This document shows, piece by piece, positions 25,375-34,745 of a stretch of 64,000 bases of DNA (the stretch's first letter is position 1; every line of letters starts with the position of its first letter). Both the position numbers and the translations under genes were made by a program. The notes below the pieces were generated by a model. That model was not told where the DNA came from and made no database searches. It saw nothing but the letters and a program-made list of their open reading frames with translations. Source of the DNA: Streptomyces flavofungini (GTDB taxonomy: Bacteria; Actinomycetota; Actinomycetes; Streptomycetales; Streptomycetaceae); assembly GCF_030388665.1 (NCBI RefSeq), contig NZ_CP128846.1:5468501-5532500 (forward strand), given 5' to 3'.

Positions 25375-25600
25375 CTTCGAGGGTCGAGATCCGAGCGCCT
25401 TTTGTAAGGATTGGGTGGTTGGGCACCTACCACCCACCCCCTCCAACTCCCGCCCGCACCACCGCACATCACTTTTCGTGACCGACTTGCCACGTGGCGT
25501 CGCGACCCTCTAGCGTTCGCGGCAACAAACGAAAACGACCCCGACCGGGTGCTACCAACACCCGCCGGGGTCTCACCCCAAGATCGGTAAGGACGATCCC
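25375..25600 (+). promoter_or_regulatory. Leader region with two hairpins before the HTH/zinc-ribbon gene
   Basis: A first hairpin pairs GGGTGGT (25413-25419) with ACCACCC (25429-25435). A second, stronger one pairs 25537-25551 with 25559-25572, with one bulged base and the 7-base loop CTACCAA, only 28 bases before the GTG start at 25601. A ribosome binding site AAGGA follows it. A long GC stem between promoter and gene looks like an attenuator or a transcript-stabilising element. Confidence 0.5.
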
Positions 25601-26569
25601 GTGGCTTACGAAGACTCTAACGCCGCCCTGCCCGCCTCCGCACACCCCATGGCCAAGCCGGGCTACGGCAAGCGATCCGCACCTGATCAAGAGCCCGCCC
25701 GCGCCCGGGACTTCGGGCACCTCCCCGCCCGCGAGGCCTACCTCGCCGCCTTCGTCGACCGGCTTCCCGAAGGCGCTGCCATGGACGCCAAGACCCTCGC
25801 CGGGGCCCAGCCCCTCTACGGTCAGCAGGCCGTCCGCACCGCCCTCAACGAACTGTCGCGAGCCGGGCACCTGCGACGCGTACGGCGGCTGGCTCAGGGT
25901 GAGGGCGACGCCGGGACCGGCACGCGTTGGGTCTTCCGCACGTACTGGACCCGTACCGCACGTGACAGCGAATGGTGGAACCGGTTCCTCGGCGATGACG
26001 CGCCGTCGCCCTCGCCGACCGAGGCCCGAGGCGGTGGCGCCCCCGACGGCGTACCCAAAGAGCGGCAGCAGCTCACGACCCAGCCCGCGCCGCCCTCCTC
26101 CGCGTACAGCGCCCTCGCCCAACTCGGCCGAACTACCCCGCAATTGATCCTCTCCGCCGCCGACTGCGCCGCCCTGGAAGACCTGGCCGCCGCATGGCTC
26201 GACCGGGGAGTCACCACCGACCACCTCACCCTCGCCCTCACCGCAGGGCTCCCCGCCCAGGTCCACGCACCCCGCGCCTTCCTCCGGCGGCGCCTCCTCG
26301 ACAAGATGCCGCCCGTTCCCCCGCCGAGTACGCCACGTGCACCGCACCGCACGATCATGGAGTGCACCGGCTGCAGCGTGCCAGGGCGCCCGGAAGCCCT
26401 GCCCGAGGGCCTGTGCCGAGCCTGCCGCGCGCCGGAAGGAACGGGGGACTCAGGCAGCCGTCGGCGGCCCGTACCCGCCACCCCTGAACCCGTCGACGCG
26501 CACCGCCACGCCTCCCAGGTCCGCCGCGCCCTCGCCGGGCGGCGGAGTCTCAGCCCGTCCGGCGCTTGA
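25601..26569 (+). CDS. Winged-helix regulator-like protein with C-terminal zinc ribbon
   Basis: A 322-residue protein. Residues about 40-120 resemble a MarR-like winged helix (REAYLAAFVDRLPEGAAMDAKTLAG, then ALNELSRAGHLRRVRRLAQG and a W-x-F wing). The middle is a Pro/Ala-rich linker, residues about 180-240 form a helical segment, and residues about 250-275 carry MECTGCSVPGRPEALPEGLCRACR, a four-cysteine zinc ribbon. I read it as a DNA-binding regulator of a type common in Streptomyces, function unknown. The last residues SPSGA and the stop codon lie inside a REP-like repeat, so the original C terminus was probably replaced. Confidence 0.75.
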   Translation: MAYEDSNAALPASAHPMAKPGYGKRSAPDQEPARARDFGHLPAREAYLAAFVDRLPEGAAMDAKTLAGAQPLYGQQAVRTALNELSRAGHLRRVRRLAQGEGDAGTGTRWVFRTYWTRTARDSEWWNRFLGDDAPSPSPTEARGGGAPDGVPKERQQLTTQPAPPSSAYSALAQLGRTTPQLILSAADCAALEDLAAAWLDRGVTTDHLTLALTAGLPAQVHAPRAFLRRRLLDKMPPVPPPSTPRAPHRTIMECTGCSVPGRPEALPEGLCRACRAPEGTGDSGSRRRPVPATPEPVDAHRHASQVRRALAGRRSLSPSGA

Positions 26570-26692
26570 GGACGAGCCGCGAAGCGGCGATAGGAGGGAA
26601 AGGGGCGCAGCCCCATGTGTGTGGGGGCCCGGGGGCGCAGCCCCCGGTTTCGGGAAGGGGCGGGATTGGGGAAAGCCCCGCAGGGATCAACC
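26551..26692 (+). repeat. Composite REP-like repeat, copy 3 (full length, overlaps a CDS end)
   Basis: Modules in order: core CAGCCCGTCCGGCGCTTGAG with a CCGCGAAGCGG hairpin (26551-26590), a GGGGCGCAGCCCC hairpin, a GGGGGCGCAGCCCCC hairpin (26630-26646), and GGGGAAAGCCCCGCAGGG (26668-26685 approximately). It provides the stop codon at 26567-26569 of the upstream gene and ends at the 3' end of the convergent EamA gene. Confidence 0.85.
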
Positions 26693-27538
26693 CGCATGCA
26701 GCATCAAGCCGATCCCCGCCACCATCACCCCCGCCGCCACGATCCGCGACCACCCGAACCTCTCCTTGAAGAAGAGCGCCCCGATGGCCGCCCCCACGAT
26801 GATGGAGGACTCGCGGAGGGCGGAGATGGGCGCGAGGTCGGCCCGCGTCTGGGCCCAGAGGACGAGGCCGTACGCGGCGACGGACAGCGCGGCCCCGAAG
26901 AGCCCGACGGCGGCGAACGGCCGCAGCCGGGCACCGACTTCCCCGCGCCACCGGTAGCAGGCGTACGCGGGCACGGCGATGCCTTCGAGGATCATCAGCC
27001 AGGCGATGTACCCGATGGACGTCCCGGAGGCCCGCACCCCGAGCCCGTCCACGACGGTGTACGCGGCGATGGACACCCCGGTCGCGAGCGCGGCTCCGAT
27101 CGCCGCCCAGTCGGGCCGCCGCCCGGACCCCCGGATCCCCCACACGGCGAGCCCGGTGAGCCCGGCGGAGCAGACGAGAACCCCGGCGGCCTGCCACCCG
27201 CCGGGCACCTCACCGGCGAAGACGGCGGCGAGCACGGTCACGACGAGCGGCGCGCTGCCACGGGCGATGGGGTAGGCCTGCCCGAAGTCCCCGAGCCGGA
27301 AGGACCGCATGAGCAGGACCATGTAGGCGACGTGCAGGGCGGCGGAGAGCAGGAGGTAGGGCCAGGCCTCGGCGGCGGGGAAGGGGGCGAAGGGGGCGAG
27401 GAGGAGGCCGATGAGGGTGCCGCCGCCGGCTATGAGGGTGAAGCCGAGGAGCTTGTCGGTGATGTGGTGGGCGATGGCGTTCCAACTGGCGTGGGTGACG
27501 GCGGCCAGCAGCACGGCCCCCGCGACCAGGGGGGTCAC
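26687..27538 (-). CDS. EamA/DMT family transporter
   Basis: A 283-residue membrane protein with ten predicted helices in two EamA repeats (about 5-135 and 145-280), as in drug/metabolite exporters of the RhaT/YdcZ type. The second repeat ends with the typical PISALRESSIIVGAAIGALFFKER block (segments of it at about residues 237-259). The GTG start overlaps the stop of the YbaK-like gene (GTGA), so the two are coupled. The substrate is not evident. Confidence 0.88.
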   Translation of the reverse strand: MTPLVAGAVLLAAVTHASWNAIAHHITDKLLGFTLIAGGGTLIGLLLAPFAPFPAAEAWPYLLLSAALHVAYMVLLMRSFRLGDFGQAYPIARGSAPLVVTVLAAVFAGEVPGGWQAAGVLVCSAGLTGLAVWGIRGSGRRPDWAAIGAALATGVSIAAYTVVDGLGVRASGTSIGYIAWLMILEGIAVPAYACYRWRGEVGARLRPFAAVGLFGAALSVAAYGLVLWAQTRADLAPISALRESSIIVGAAIGALFFKERFGWSRIVAAGVMVAGIGLMLHAG

Positions 27539-28077
27539 TGAGCGGGGCCGGAAGCACCGGACGCGTCGGCCGCCGCCTCACGTACGTCCACGAGCAACCC
27601 GCCCGCGTGCGCGACCAGCGCCTCCGGCGCCATCGGGAAGACGGTGTACGGCGTACCCGCGGCGGCCCACACCACGGAGTGCCCGAGCAGCGACCGGTCG
27701 GCGAGCACTCGCGTCGGGTTGGCGTGCCCGAAGGGCGGGACACCCCCGATCGCGTACCCCGTGGTCTCGCGCACCACATCCGCCCTGGCCCGCGTGACCT
27801 TCTCCGCGCCCAGCGCCCGCCGCACCAGCTCCACGTCGACGCGCGAGGAGCCGTCCATGAGGACGAGGACGGGCACGCCGTCGGCGGCGAAGATCAGGGA
27901 CTTGCAGATCTGGCTCAGCTCGCAGCCGATCGCGGCGGCCGCCTCCGCCGCGGTACGGGTCTGTTCCGGGAAGCGGCAGATGCGGTCGGGGAGGTCGTCG
28001 AGGCCGAGCGCGCGCAGGGCCTCGACGAAGCGGGGGTGGGCGCCGGATGCGCCCGTGGCGTTGTCCGTAGTGCTCAT
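27535..28077 (-). CDS. YbaK/EbsC family aminoacyl-tRNA deacylase
   Basis: A 180-residue cytosolic protein of the YbaK/ProX editing-domain fold, which hydrolyses mischarged aminoacyl-tRNA (for example Cys-tRNA-Pro). Visible features are the conserved lysine in GCELSQICKSLIF and the glycine-rich block GYAIGGVPPFGH near residue 130. ATG 28077 gives the usual length; a longer in-frame upstream extension runs into REP-like repeat sequence and is rejected. It is the first gene of a two-gene unit with the EamA transporter. Confidence 0.88.
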   Translation of the reverse strand: MSTTDNATGASGAHPRFVEALRALGLDDLPDRICRFPEQTRTAAEAAAAIGCELSQICKSLIFAADGVPVLVLMDGSSRVDVELVRRALGAEKVTRARADVVRETTGYAIGGVPPFGHANPTRVLADRSLLGHSVVWAAAGTPYTVFPMAPEALVAHAGGLLVDVREAAADASGASGPAQ

Positions 28078-28142
28078 GCGCCGCACGCTAGCGGTACGTG
28101 TGTGGGCCACGCGACCATGAATCGTGCCCGGAACCGGGGCGA

Positions 28143-28250
28143 GGCCCGGGGGCTGCCGCCCCCGGACCCCCGCTGTCGGCGCTCCGCGCCTCGTCCTCAA
28201 ACTCCCCCAAGCTCTTAAGGAGCAGGGGGGACCCCCACGACGGGCTGAGT
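28143..28250 (-). repeat. Composite REP-like repeat, copy 4, carrying a second nested repeat
   Basis: On the minus strand the usual core is broken after CAGCCCGTC by about 36 bases (about 28202-28237), then continues GTTTGAGGACGAGGCGCGGA and the GGGGGCGGCAGCCCCC hairpin. The inserted piece has the form CCCCC-aa-GCTC-ttaag-GAGC-a-GGGGG, a different hairpin family that is also present at about 45066-45105. Confidence 0.8.
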
Positions 28251-28265
28251 TACCCCCGGCGCTCC

Positions 28266-29987
28266 CTACTTCCCTACCAGCAGCATCGCCCGCACCACCG
28301 GCCCCGCCGTCTCCCCGCCGTGCCCGGCGGCCTGCACGACCGCCGCCGCGGCCACGTCCCCGCGGTACGCGGTGAACCAGCCGTTGGGCTTCTTCTGGCC
28401 GTCGACCTCCGCGGAGCCGGTCTTCGCGCCGGAGTCGGCGCCGAGGCCCGCCATGGGCTTGGCGGCGGTGCCGGAGACGCCGGTGTAGTGCATGAGCTCA
28501 CGCAGCGCGGACGCCGTCCTGCCGGACATCTTGCGCGGCGCCGTGGCGAGTTGGCGGTCGTCCAGGTCGGGCGAGACCAGGTAGGGCTGGCGGAACGTGC
28601 CGGACTTCACGGTGGCGGCGACCGACGCCATGTTGAGCGGGTTCATCCGGACCCCGCCCTGGCCGATGAGGGAGGCCGCCATCTGCGCGTGCGACTGCAC
28701 CGGCACCGCGCCGTCGAACGAGGAGACGCCGATGGACCAGTTGTCACGGCCGAGGCCGAACACGTCCTGGGCCTGCTTCGTCAGGTCGTCGTTCGACAGC
28801 TTCTCGGCCTGGGTGATGAAGGCCGTGTTGCAGGACCGCGCGAAGCTGGCCCGGAACGTGCCGTCCTTGATCTGGAACTTGTCGTCGTTCTGGAACTTCC
28901 AGCCGCCGTACGCCTTGTACTTCGGGCACGGGTGCTTCTTGTCGACGCCCGCGAGCCGCTTCTCCAGGAGCATCGACGAGGTGATGACCTTCATCGTGGA
29001 GCCGGGCGCGAGGGAGCCCTGGAAGGCGGTGTTGAAGCCGCCGGGGTTGGAGTTGGCGACGGCCAGGATCTCGCCCGTGGACGGCTTGACCACGACGACC
29101 GAGGCCCGCTTGCGCTTCTGCGTCTGCTTCTCCGCCGCGGCCTGCGTGCGCGCGCTGATCGTCGTCTTCAGCGTGCCCGGGGTGCCGGGGGAGAGGGCCA
29201 GGAGCGTCTTGTCGGGGGTGTCCTTCGCGTCACCCTTCTTCGCGGTGCCCTTGGCGTCTCCGCCGCCCTTGCCGCCCTTGGAGTCGTCGGCCGACTTCGC
29301 GTCGGCGCGCACCACCCGCAGCTCGACGCCCGCCTTGCCGCCCGCCTCCTTGCCGAACTTCTCGCGCAGCCCGTCGAGGACCGTGCCGAGGGACGGGTAC
29401 TTCGCGGCCGTCAGCGGGTCGCCGTCCCGGTCCACGGCCTTGATCGGCGGCACGCCCGCCGGGCCCGTGACCAGCCGGTCGCCGTCCCGCAGTTCGGGGT
29501 GGACGACCGAAGGCCGCCAGGAGACGAGGACCCGGCCGTCGGCCGCGCGGCGCGCGACGCTCAGCGTGGAGTCGTACGCGTAAGCCTTGTCCTTTCCCCC
29601 GTACGAGATCGTGGCCGCCGCCTTGAACGGCACCTTCGCGCTCTTGGGGGTGGCGGGCTTGCCGGGCCTCAGGCGCACCGCGGAGACCTTGGCCTCCTCG
29701 CGGTAGGCGGTGAGCGCCGCGCGGGCCGCCTTCCTGTCGTCCGTCAGCGCCGCGGCCCCGGCCACGTCGCCCTTCTCCCAGGCGGTGAGGAACGCCCTCG
29801 TGGTGGTGCGCACTTCGGCGGCCGTGGGCGGACCCGTCGCCACCGTCTTGCCGTCGGAATCGCCGCCGCCCCCGCCGGACAGCGCGTACGCGGCGACCCC
29901 CACGCCGCACACGATCGCCACCGCCGCGCCGCCGAGCACGGCCGGGTGCGCCTTCTTGCGCTCGGTCGCACGTCTTCTCTTGCCCAC
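28266..29987 (-). CDS. MecA-like class B penicillin-binding protein (transpeptidase), copy 1
   Basis: A 573-residue protein with a short basic cytoplasmic tail, one transmembrane helix (about 15-35) and extracytoplasmic domains that cross-link peptidoglycan. Residues about 45-165 form an NTF2-like MecA-N domain, about 170-300 a dimerisation region interrupted by a Gly/Lys-rich insertion of about 40 residues, and about 300-570 the transpeptidase domain with S-T-M-K (GSTMKVIT), S-C-N (ARSCNTAF) and K-T-G-S (AKTGSAEV). GTG 29987 is preferred: GGAGGG lies just upstream. It is a paralogue of the next gene. Confidence 0.92.
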   Translation of the reverse strand: MGKRRRATERKKAHPAVLGGAAVAIVCGVGVAAYALSGGGGGDSDGKTVATGPPTAAEVRTTTRAFLTAWEKGDVAGAAALTDDRKAARAALTAYREEAKVSAVRLRPGKPATPKSAKVPFKAAATISYGGKDKAYAYDSTLSVARRAADGRVLVSWRPSVVHPELRDGDRLVTGPAGVPPIKAVDRDGDPLTAAKYPSLGTVLDGLREKFGKEAGGKAGVELRVVRADAKSADDSKGGKGGGDAKGTAKKGDAKDTPDKTLLALSPGTPGTLKTTISARTQAAAEKQTQKRKRASVVVVKPSTGEILAVANSNPGGFNTAFQGSLAPGSTMKVITSSMLLEKRLAGVDKKHPCPKYKAYGGWKFQNDDKFQIKDGTFRASFARSCNTAFITQAEKLSNDDLTKQAQDVFGLGRDNWSIGVSSFDGAVPVQSHAQMAASLIGQGGVRMNPLNMASVAATVKSGTFRQPYLVSPDLDDRQLATAPRKMSGRTASALRELMHYTGVSGTAAKPMAGLGADSGAKTGSAEVDGQKKPNGWFTAYRGDVAAAAVVQAAGHGGETAGPVVRAMLLVGK

Positions 29988-30178
29988 AGACCCTCCGCCA
30001 ATCCCCTTCGGCCCCCGCCGCGCCCAACTCACCGGTTGCCCAACCTAGCGGCACCCGCGCACCCCTTCGACCACGGCATCGCCCGCCCGGGCGAGGGGGC
30101 ACCCCCTACGTGGTCGATCGTGCTCTTGCTCCGTCCCGTCGTCCGTGGCCGCCGCTCACTCGCGGCGCCCCACGTCCG

Positions 30179-31813
30179 TCACGCGCCCGCGCGCAGCACC
30201 GCCGCCACGATCGGCCCCGCGGTGTCCCCGCCGTGCCCGCCCTCCTGCGCCATCGCGGCCACCGCCAGGTCCCCGCGGTAGCCCGTGAACCAACTGTTGG
30301 GCCGCCGCTGCCCGTCGACCTCCGCCGACCCCGTCTTCGCACCGATGTCCCCGCCGAGTCCCGCCATGGCCCGCGCGCCCGTGCCCGAGACCGCCGTCCG
30401 CCGCATCATCTGCCGCAGTTGGGCGACCGTGCCCGCCTTCAGGCCGCGCGCGGTGGCCAGTTCGTCTCCGATGAGGGACTTCGGTACGAGGACGGGCTGG
30501 CGGAACGAGCCCGTCATGGCCGTCGCCGTCACCGACGCCAGGTTCAGCGGGTTCAGCTGCACCCGGCCCTGGCCGATGGCGTTGGCGGCGCGGTCGGGTC
30601 CGGTGGACGGGGGCACGGCGCCGTCCGACGACCTGATGCCGGTGTGCCAGTCGTCCCGGCCGAGCCCGAAGCCGCCCTGCGCCTCCTCGGTCAACGAGGC
30701 GTCCGTGAGCGGCTTCTCGTCGACCAGCTTCACGAACGCGGTGTTGCAGGACCGCGCGAAGCTGTCCGCGAGCGTCGCCTTCGCGTTCGGCGCCATGCCC
30801 TTGAGGTTGTGGAAGGTCTGGCTCTGCCAGGTCGCCTCGGGGGTGCAGGGCGCGGGTCCGGACGCCTTCGTGACGCCCCGTTCGATGAGCATGGCCGCCG
30901 TCACGATCTTCATGGTGGAGCCGGGCGCCAGCTTGCCCTCGAAGGCCGCGTTGAACTGGTCCTCGCGGTGGTTGGCGACGGCGAGCACCTCGCCGGTGCT
31001 GGGCTTGACGGCGACCACCGACGACTCGGCGTGCCGCGCCACCGCGCCCTCCGCGGCCCGCTGCGCCGAAGCGCTCAGCGTCGTCCGCAGCGTGCCGGCC
31101 CGGCCCTCGGCGAGCGTGAGCAGCGTCTTCGTACCGGCGCCCGCGTCCGCACGATCGATGTACAACTCGATGCCGGGCCTGCCGCCCGCCCGGTCGCCGT
31201 ACTTCGAGCGGAGCTGGTCCAGGACGGGCGCGAGCGACGGGTACGCCTTCGCGGTCAGCGCCCGTCCGTCGCGGTCGACGGCCCTGATCGGCGGCGCGGC
31301 GGCCTCCCCGGTCTCCAGGGTGTCGCCCCTGCGGAGGTCCGGGTGCACGACGTCGGCCCGCCAGTCCACCAGGGCCCGCCCGCTGCGCACGCCGCGCACC
31401 ACCTCGAAGGCGGAGGAGTACCGCAGCGGCTTGCTCTTCCCCTCGTACGCGACCGTGGCGCGGACCGTGAACGGCACCCGCGTCCCGCTGATCCGGCCCG
31501 CCGTCAGCCGCACCTTCTCGATGTGCGCGTCCTCGCGGTAACCGGTCAGGGCCTCGGCGGCCACCTGCGCGTTGTCGGTGTACGCCGCCGCGCCGTCCGC
31601 GTCGCCCTTCGCCCAGGCGGCGAGGAACGCGGCGGCCGTCTCCCGCACTTCCTCGCGCGTCGGCGGGCCGCTCCTGCGCGCGGTGTTCTTCCCCGACGAC
31701 GAACCGCCGTCGGCGTTCACCGCCGTCACCACGTTGTACGCGCCGTACCCGGAGCCCCCCACCAGGACGGCGAACACCCCACCGACCAGAGCAGCCTTCG
31801 CTCCCTTGCGCAT
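30179..31813 (-). CDS. MecA-like class B penicillin-binding protein (transpeptidase), copy 2
   Basis: A 544-residue paralogue of the preceding protein with the same layout: one N-terminal helix (about 8-27), an NTF2-like domain (about 48-160), a middle domain and a transpeptidase domain with GSTMKIVT, ARSCNTAF and AKTGSAEV. The Gly/Lys insertion of copy 1 is absent here. ATG 31813 has GGGAGG upstream; an in-frame TTG one codon earlier is unlikely. The 191-bp gap to copy 1 leaves room for a separate promoter. Duplicated PBPs of this type may have different timing or beta-lactam sensitivity. Confidence 0.92.
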   Translation of the reverse strand: MRKGAKAALVGGVFAVLVGGSGYGAYNVVTAVNADGGSSSGKNTARRSGPPTREEVRETAAAFLAAWAKGDADGAAAYTDNAQVAAEALTGYREDAHIEKVRLTAGRISGTRVPFTVRATVAYEGKSKPLRYSSAFEVVRGVRSGRALVDWRADVVHPDLRRGDTLETGEAAAPPIRAVDRDGRALTAKAYPSLAPVLDQLRSKYGDRAGGRPGIELYIDRADAGAGTKTLLTLAEGRAGTLRTTLSASAQRAAEGAVARHAESSVVAVKPSTGEVLAVANHREDQFNAAFEGKLAPGSTMKIVTAAMLIERGVTKASGPAPCTPEATWQSQTFHNLKGMAPNAKATLADSFARSCNTAFVKLVDEKPLTDASLTEEAQGGFGLGRDDWHTGIRSSDGAVPPSTGPDRAANAIGQGRVQLNPLNLASVTATAMTGSFRQPVLVPKSLIGDELATARGLKAGTVAQLRQMMRRTAVSGTGARAMAGLGGDIGAKTGSAEVDGQRRPNSWFTGYRGDLAVAAMAQEGGHGGDTAGPIVAAVLRAGA

Positions 31814-31912
31814 CAAGCACTCCCTCCCCAGGAATACCGTCAGCCTAAGAGGCCCCAGGGCAGGAGACGCGAAAAGCGCCGGGTGTTATCCGAAGGTGTC
31901 CGTTTATCGCTG

Positions 31913-33655
31913 TCAGACCCAGGTATCGAGCCACATTCTCGACCGCCACGAGTCGATCGGGATCGCCTGCCCCGTATAGATCGGCCAGAAGTAGATGAAA
32001 TTCCAGAAGATCAGCAGGACAAGGACGCCGGAGGCCGCGGCGCCCACCACCCGGCGGCGTTCCGAGGAGCCCGGTGGTCCCAGGATCGCGCCGATCATCA
32101 TGGCGAGGGCCAGGCACAGGAACGGCACGAAGACCACGGCGTAGAAGTAGAAGATGGTCCGTTCCTGGTACATGAACCAGGGCAGATAGCCCGCCGCGAC
32201 CCCGCACACGATCGCGCCCGCGCGCCAGTCCCTGCGGAAGAACCACCGCCACAGCACGTACAGGAGCGCGATGGCGGCCGCCCACCACAGCAGGGGCGTG
32301 CCGAGGGCGAGGACCTCGCGGGCGCACTTCTCCTTGGTGTCGGCGGGGCAGCCGTCGGTGCCGGGGGACGGCGACTCGTAGAAGTACGAGACGGGGCGGC
32401 CGTCGACGATCCAGCTCCAGGGGTTGGACTGGTAGGTGTGCGGCGAGGACAGGCCGACGTGGAAGTCGTAGACCTTGTTCTCGTAGTGCCACAGGCTGCG
32501 CAGCCAGTCCGGCAGCCAGGACCAGCCGCTGTCCTTGCCGTCGGTCGCCGCCCAGTTGCGGTAGTAGCCGCCGCTGCCGTCGCTCGGCGAGAGGATCCAG
32601 CCGAGCCAGGACACCAGATAGGTGAACACCGCGACCGGCACCGTGGCCACGAACGCGGGCAGCACGTCCCGCCGCACCGCCGCCAGGTAGGGCCGGTCCG
32701 CCCCGGCCACGCGCCGGGCGCCCGCGTCCCACAACACGGTCATCAGGCAGAAGAAGACCATGATGTAGAGGCCGTTCCACTTCGTGGCGAAGGCCAGGCC
32801 CAGGCAGAGCCCGGCCGCCCAGCGCCACGGCCGCCACCCCAGGCGCAGGGTGTGCGCCACGTACGCGTCGGGGCGCGCGATCCCGTCCGCGTCCACCGGA
32901 AGGGCCGCCGCGAGTCTCGCGCGCGCCTTGTCCCTGTCGATGAGCAGACAGCCGAACGCCGCCAGCACGAAGAACATCAGGACCTGGTCGAGCAGCGCCG
33001 TGCGGCTCATCACGAAGTGCAGGCCGTCCACGGTGAGGAGCGCGCCCGCGAGACAGCCGAGGAACGTCGAGCGGAACAGGCGCCGCCCGATCCGGCACAG
33101 CATCAGGACCGACAGCGTGCCGAGCACCGCCGTCATGAACCGCCAGCCGAACGGGTCGAAGCCGAACAGCCACTCCCCGACGCCGATCACGTACTTGCCG
33201 ACCGGCGGATGCACCACGTACGCCGGGTCCGTGGGCAGCGCGATGTCACTGCCCTGCTTGATGACCGAATCGTTGATCTTGTCCGGCCAGCTCAGTTCGT
33301 AGCCCTTGTGGATGAGGGCCCAGGCGTCCTTCGCGTAGTACGTCTCGTCGAATATCACGTCCTTGGGGCTGCCGAGATTCCAGAACCGCAGCACCCCCGC
33401 CACCAGCGCGACCGCCAGCGGCCCCAGCCAGCCCGCCCACCGCACCAGCGGCTCCGACACCTGCCGGGGCACGCCGAGCGCCACCCACAGCCGATCACCC
33501 GGCCGCGCGTACGGCGGGACGAGCCGCTCCCGCACGTCTCCTCTGGGCCGTGCCGCGTAGCCGAAGCGGCGCAGCCGGTGCTGCCACGACGACGGCTGGC
33601 GCTCCTCGGCTGCCTGGCCCTGGCGGGTGTCCGGGGAAGACGCGGTACTGGTCAC
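31913..33655 (-). CDS. pmt: Dolichyl-phosphate-mannose-protein mannosyltransferase (GT39)
   Basis: A 580-residue polytopic membrane enzyme that transfers mannose from polyprenyl-phosphate-mannose to exported proteins. The first external loop has the acidic catalytic block [14 protein letters not shown] near residue 100, followed by [19 protein letters not shown]; about ten further helices follow, and a periplasmic loop has [16 protein letters not shown]. It is divergent from rsmI with a 62-bp gap, an arrangement also found in Mycobacterium tuberculosis (Rv1002c/Rv1003). Actinobacterial Pmt glycosylates lipoproteins and is the phage receptor modifier in S. coelicolor. Confidence 0.93.
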   Translation of the reverse strand: MTSTASSPDTRQGQAAEERQPSSWQHRLRRFGYAARPRGDVRERLVPPYARPGDRLWVALGVPRQVSEPLVRWAGWLGPLAVALVAGVLRFWNLGSPKDVIFDETYYAKDAWALIHKGYELSWPDKINDSVIKQGSDIALPTDPAYVVHPPVGKYVIGVGEWLFGFDPFGWRFMTAVLGTLSVLMLCRIGRRLFRSTFLGCLAGALLTVDGLHFVMSRTALLDQVLMFFVLAAFGCLLIDRDKARARLAAALPVDADGIARPDAYVAHTLRLGWRPWRWAAGLCLGLAFATKWNGLYIMVFFCLMTVLWDAGARRVAGADRPYLAAVRRDVLPAFVATVPVAVFTYLVSWLGWILSPSDGSGGYYRNWAATDGKDSGWSWLPDWLRSLWHYENKVYDFHVGLSSPHTYQSNPWSWIVDGRPVSYFYESPSPGTDGCPADTKEKCAREVLALGTPLLWWAAAIALLYVLWRWFFRRDWRAGAIVCGVAAGYLPWFMYQERTIFYFYAVVFVPFLCLALAMMIGAILGPPGSSERRRVVGAAASGVLVLLIFWNFIYFWPIYTGQAIPIDSWRSRMWLDTWV

Positions 33656-33717
33656 CGCGCCATCGTAGGGAACTCGACTGTGACAGTCCCGCGCCCGGCC
33701 CCTGCGAGGATGGATCC

Positions 33718-34632
33718 GTGACAGGAAGCGCAGATTCAGTCGTCAGTCCGTCCGGAAGCGCCGAGGCCCCGGCTTCCGTCGGCACCCTCGTCCTCGCGGG
33801 CACCCCCATCGGCGACGTCGCGGACGCTCCGCCGCGCCTCGCCGCGGAGCTGGCCGGGGCCGATGTCGTGGCCGCCGAGGACACCCGCAGGCTGCGCCGG
33901 CTCACGCAGGCGCTCGGCGTGCAGGTGGGCGGCCGGGTCGTGTCGTACTTCGAGGGCAACGAGGCGGCGCGCACGCCCGAGCTGGTCGAGGCCCTGGCCG
34001 ACGGGGCGCGGGTGCTCCTGGTGACGGACGCGGGCATGCCGTCGGTGTCCGACCCCGGGTACCGCCTGGTGGCCGCCGCCGTCGAGCGCGGCATCCGGGT
34101 CACGGCCGTGCCGGGGCCCTCCGCCGTCCTCACCGCCCTCGCCCTGTCCGGGCTGCCCGTGGACCGCTTCTGCTTCGAGGGCTTCCTGCCGCGCAAGGCG
34201 GGCGAGCGGCTCTCGCGGCTTCGCGAGGCGGCCGGGGAGCGGCGCACGCTCGTGTACTTCGAGTCGCCGCGCCGCCTGGACGACACCCTCGCCGCGATGG
34301 CGGAGGCCTTCGGCGACGACCGGCGCGCCGCAGTGTGCCGGGAGCTGACCAAGACGTACGAGGAGGTCCGCCGCGGTTCGCTGAAGGAGCTCGCCGAGTG
34401 GGCCGCGCCCGGCGACGTGCGCGGCGAGATCACCGTGGTGGTCGAGGGCGCCCCCGAGAAGGGCCCCGCGGAGCTGGGTCCGGACGAGCTGGTGCGCAGG
34501 GTCCGGGTGCGCGAGGAGGCGGGGGAGCGGCGCAAGGAGGCCATCGCGGCGGTCGCGGCCGAGGCGGGGCTGCCCAAGCGGGAGGTGTTCGACGCGGTGG
34601 TGGCGGCGAAGAACGCGGGGCGCGAGGGCTGA
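33718..34632 (+). CDS. rsmI: 16S rRNA (cytidine(1402)-2'-O)-methyltransferase
   Basis: A 304-residue tetrapyrrole-methylase-fold enzyme that 2'-O-methylates C1402 in the ribosomal decoding centre using S-adenosylmethionine. Signature blocks are [60 protein letters not shown] and [11 protein letters not shown] 33718 has GAGGA seven bases upstream and gives the family's usual N terminus; the frame is open further upstream but that part overlaps the divergent pmt promoter and coding region. A 15-bp minisatellite follows its stop codon. Confidence 0.93.
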   Translation: MTGSADSVVSPSGSAEAPASVGTLVLAGTPIGDVADAPPRLAAELAGADVVAAEDTRRLRRLTQALGVQVGGRVVSYFEGNEAARTPELVEALADGARVLLVTDAGMPSVSDPGYRLVAAAVERGIRVTAVPGPSAVLTALALSGLPVDRFCFEGFLPRKAGERLSRLREAAGERRTLVYFESPRRLDDTLAAMAEAFGDDRRAAVCRELTKTYEEVRRGSLKELAEWAAPGDVRGEITVVVEGAPEKGPAELGPDELVRRVRVREEAGERRKEAIAAVAAEAGLPKREVFDAVVAAKNAGREG

Positions 34633-34640
34633 GCGCGGGC

Positions 34641-34715
34641 CGGTCTGGCCCCGTCCGGTCTGGCCCGGTCCGGTCTGGCCCGGTCCGGTCTGGCCCGGTC
34701 CGGTCTGGCCCGGTC
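34641..34715. repeat. 15-bp minisatellite, five copies, after rsmI
   Basis: Units CGGTCTGGCCCGGTC at 34656, 34671, 34686 and 34701 are identical; the first (34641-34655) has one change, and diverged copies continue to about 34745. It starts eight bases after the rsmI stop. Confidence 0.92.
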
Positions 34716-34745
34716 CGGGCCGGAGCGGTCCGGACCGGATGGGGC

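Noticed and set aside
28266..31813. Beta-lactam resistance island
   Set aside because: The MecA-like domain layout is common in house-keeping actinobacterial PBPs; there is no mobile element, regulator or beta-lactamase of a mec type next to them.
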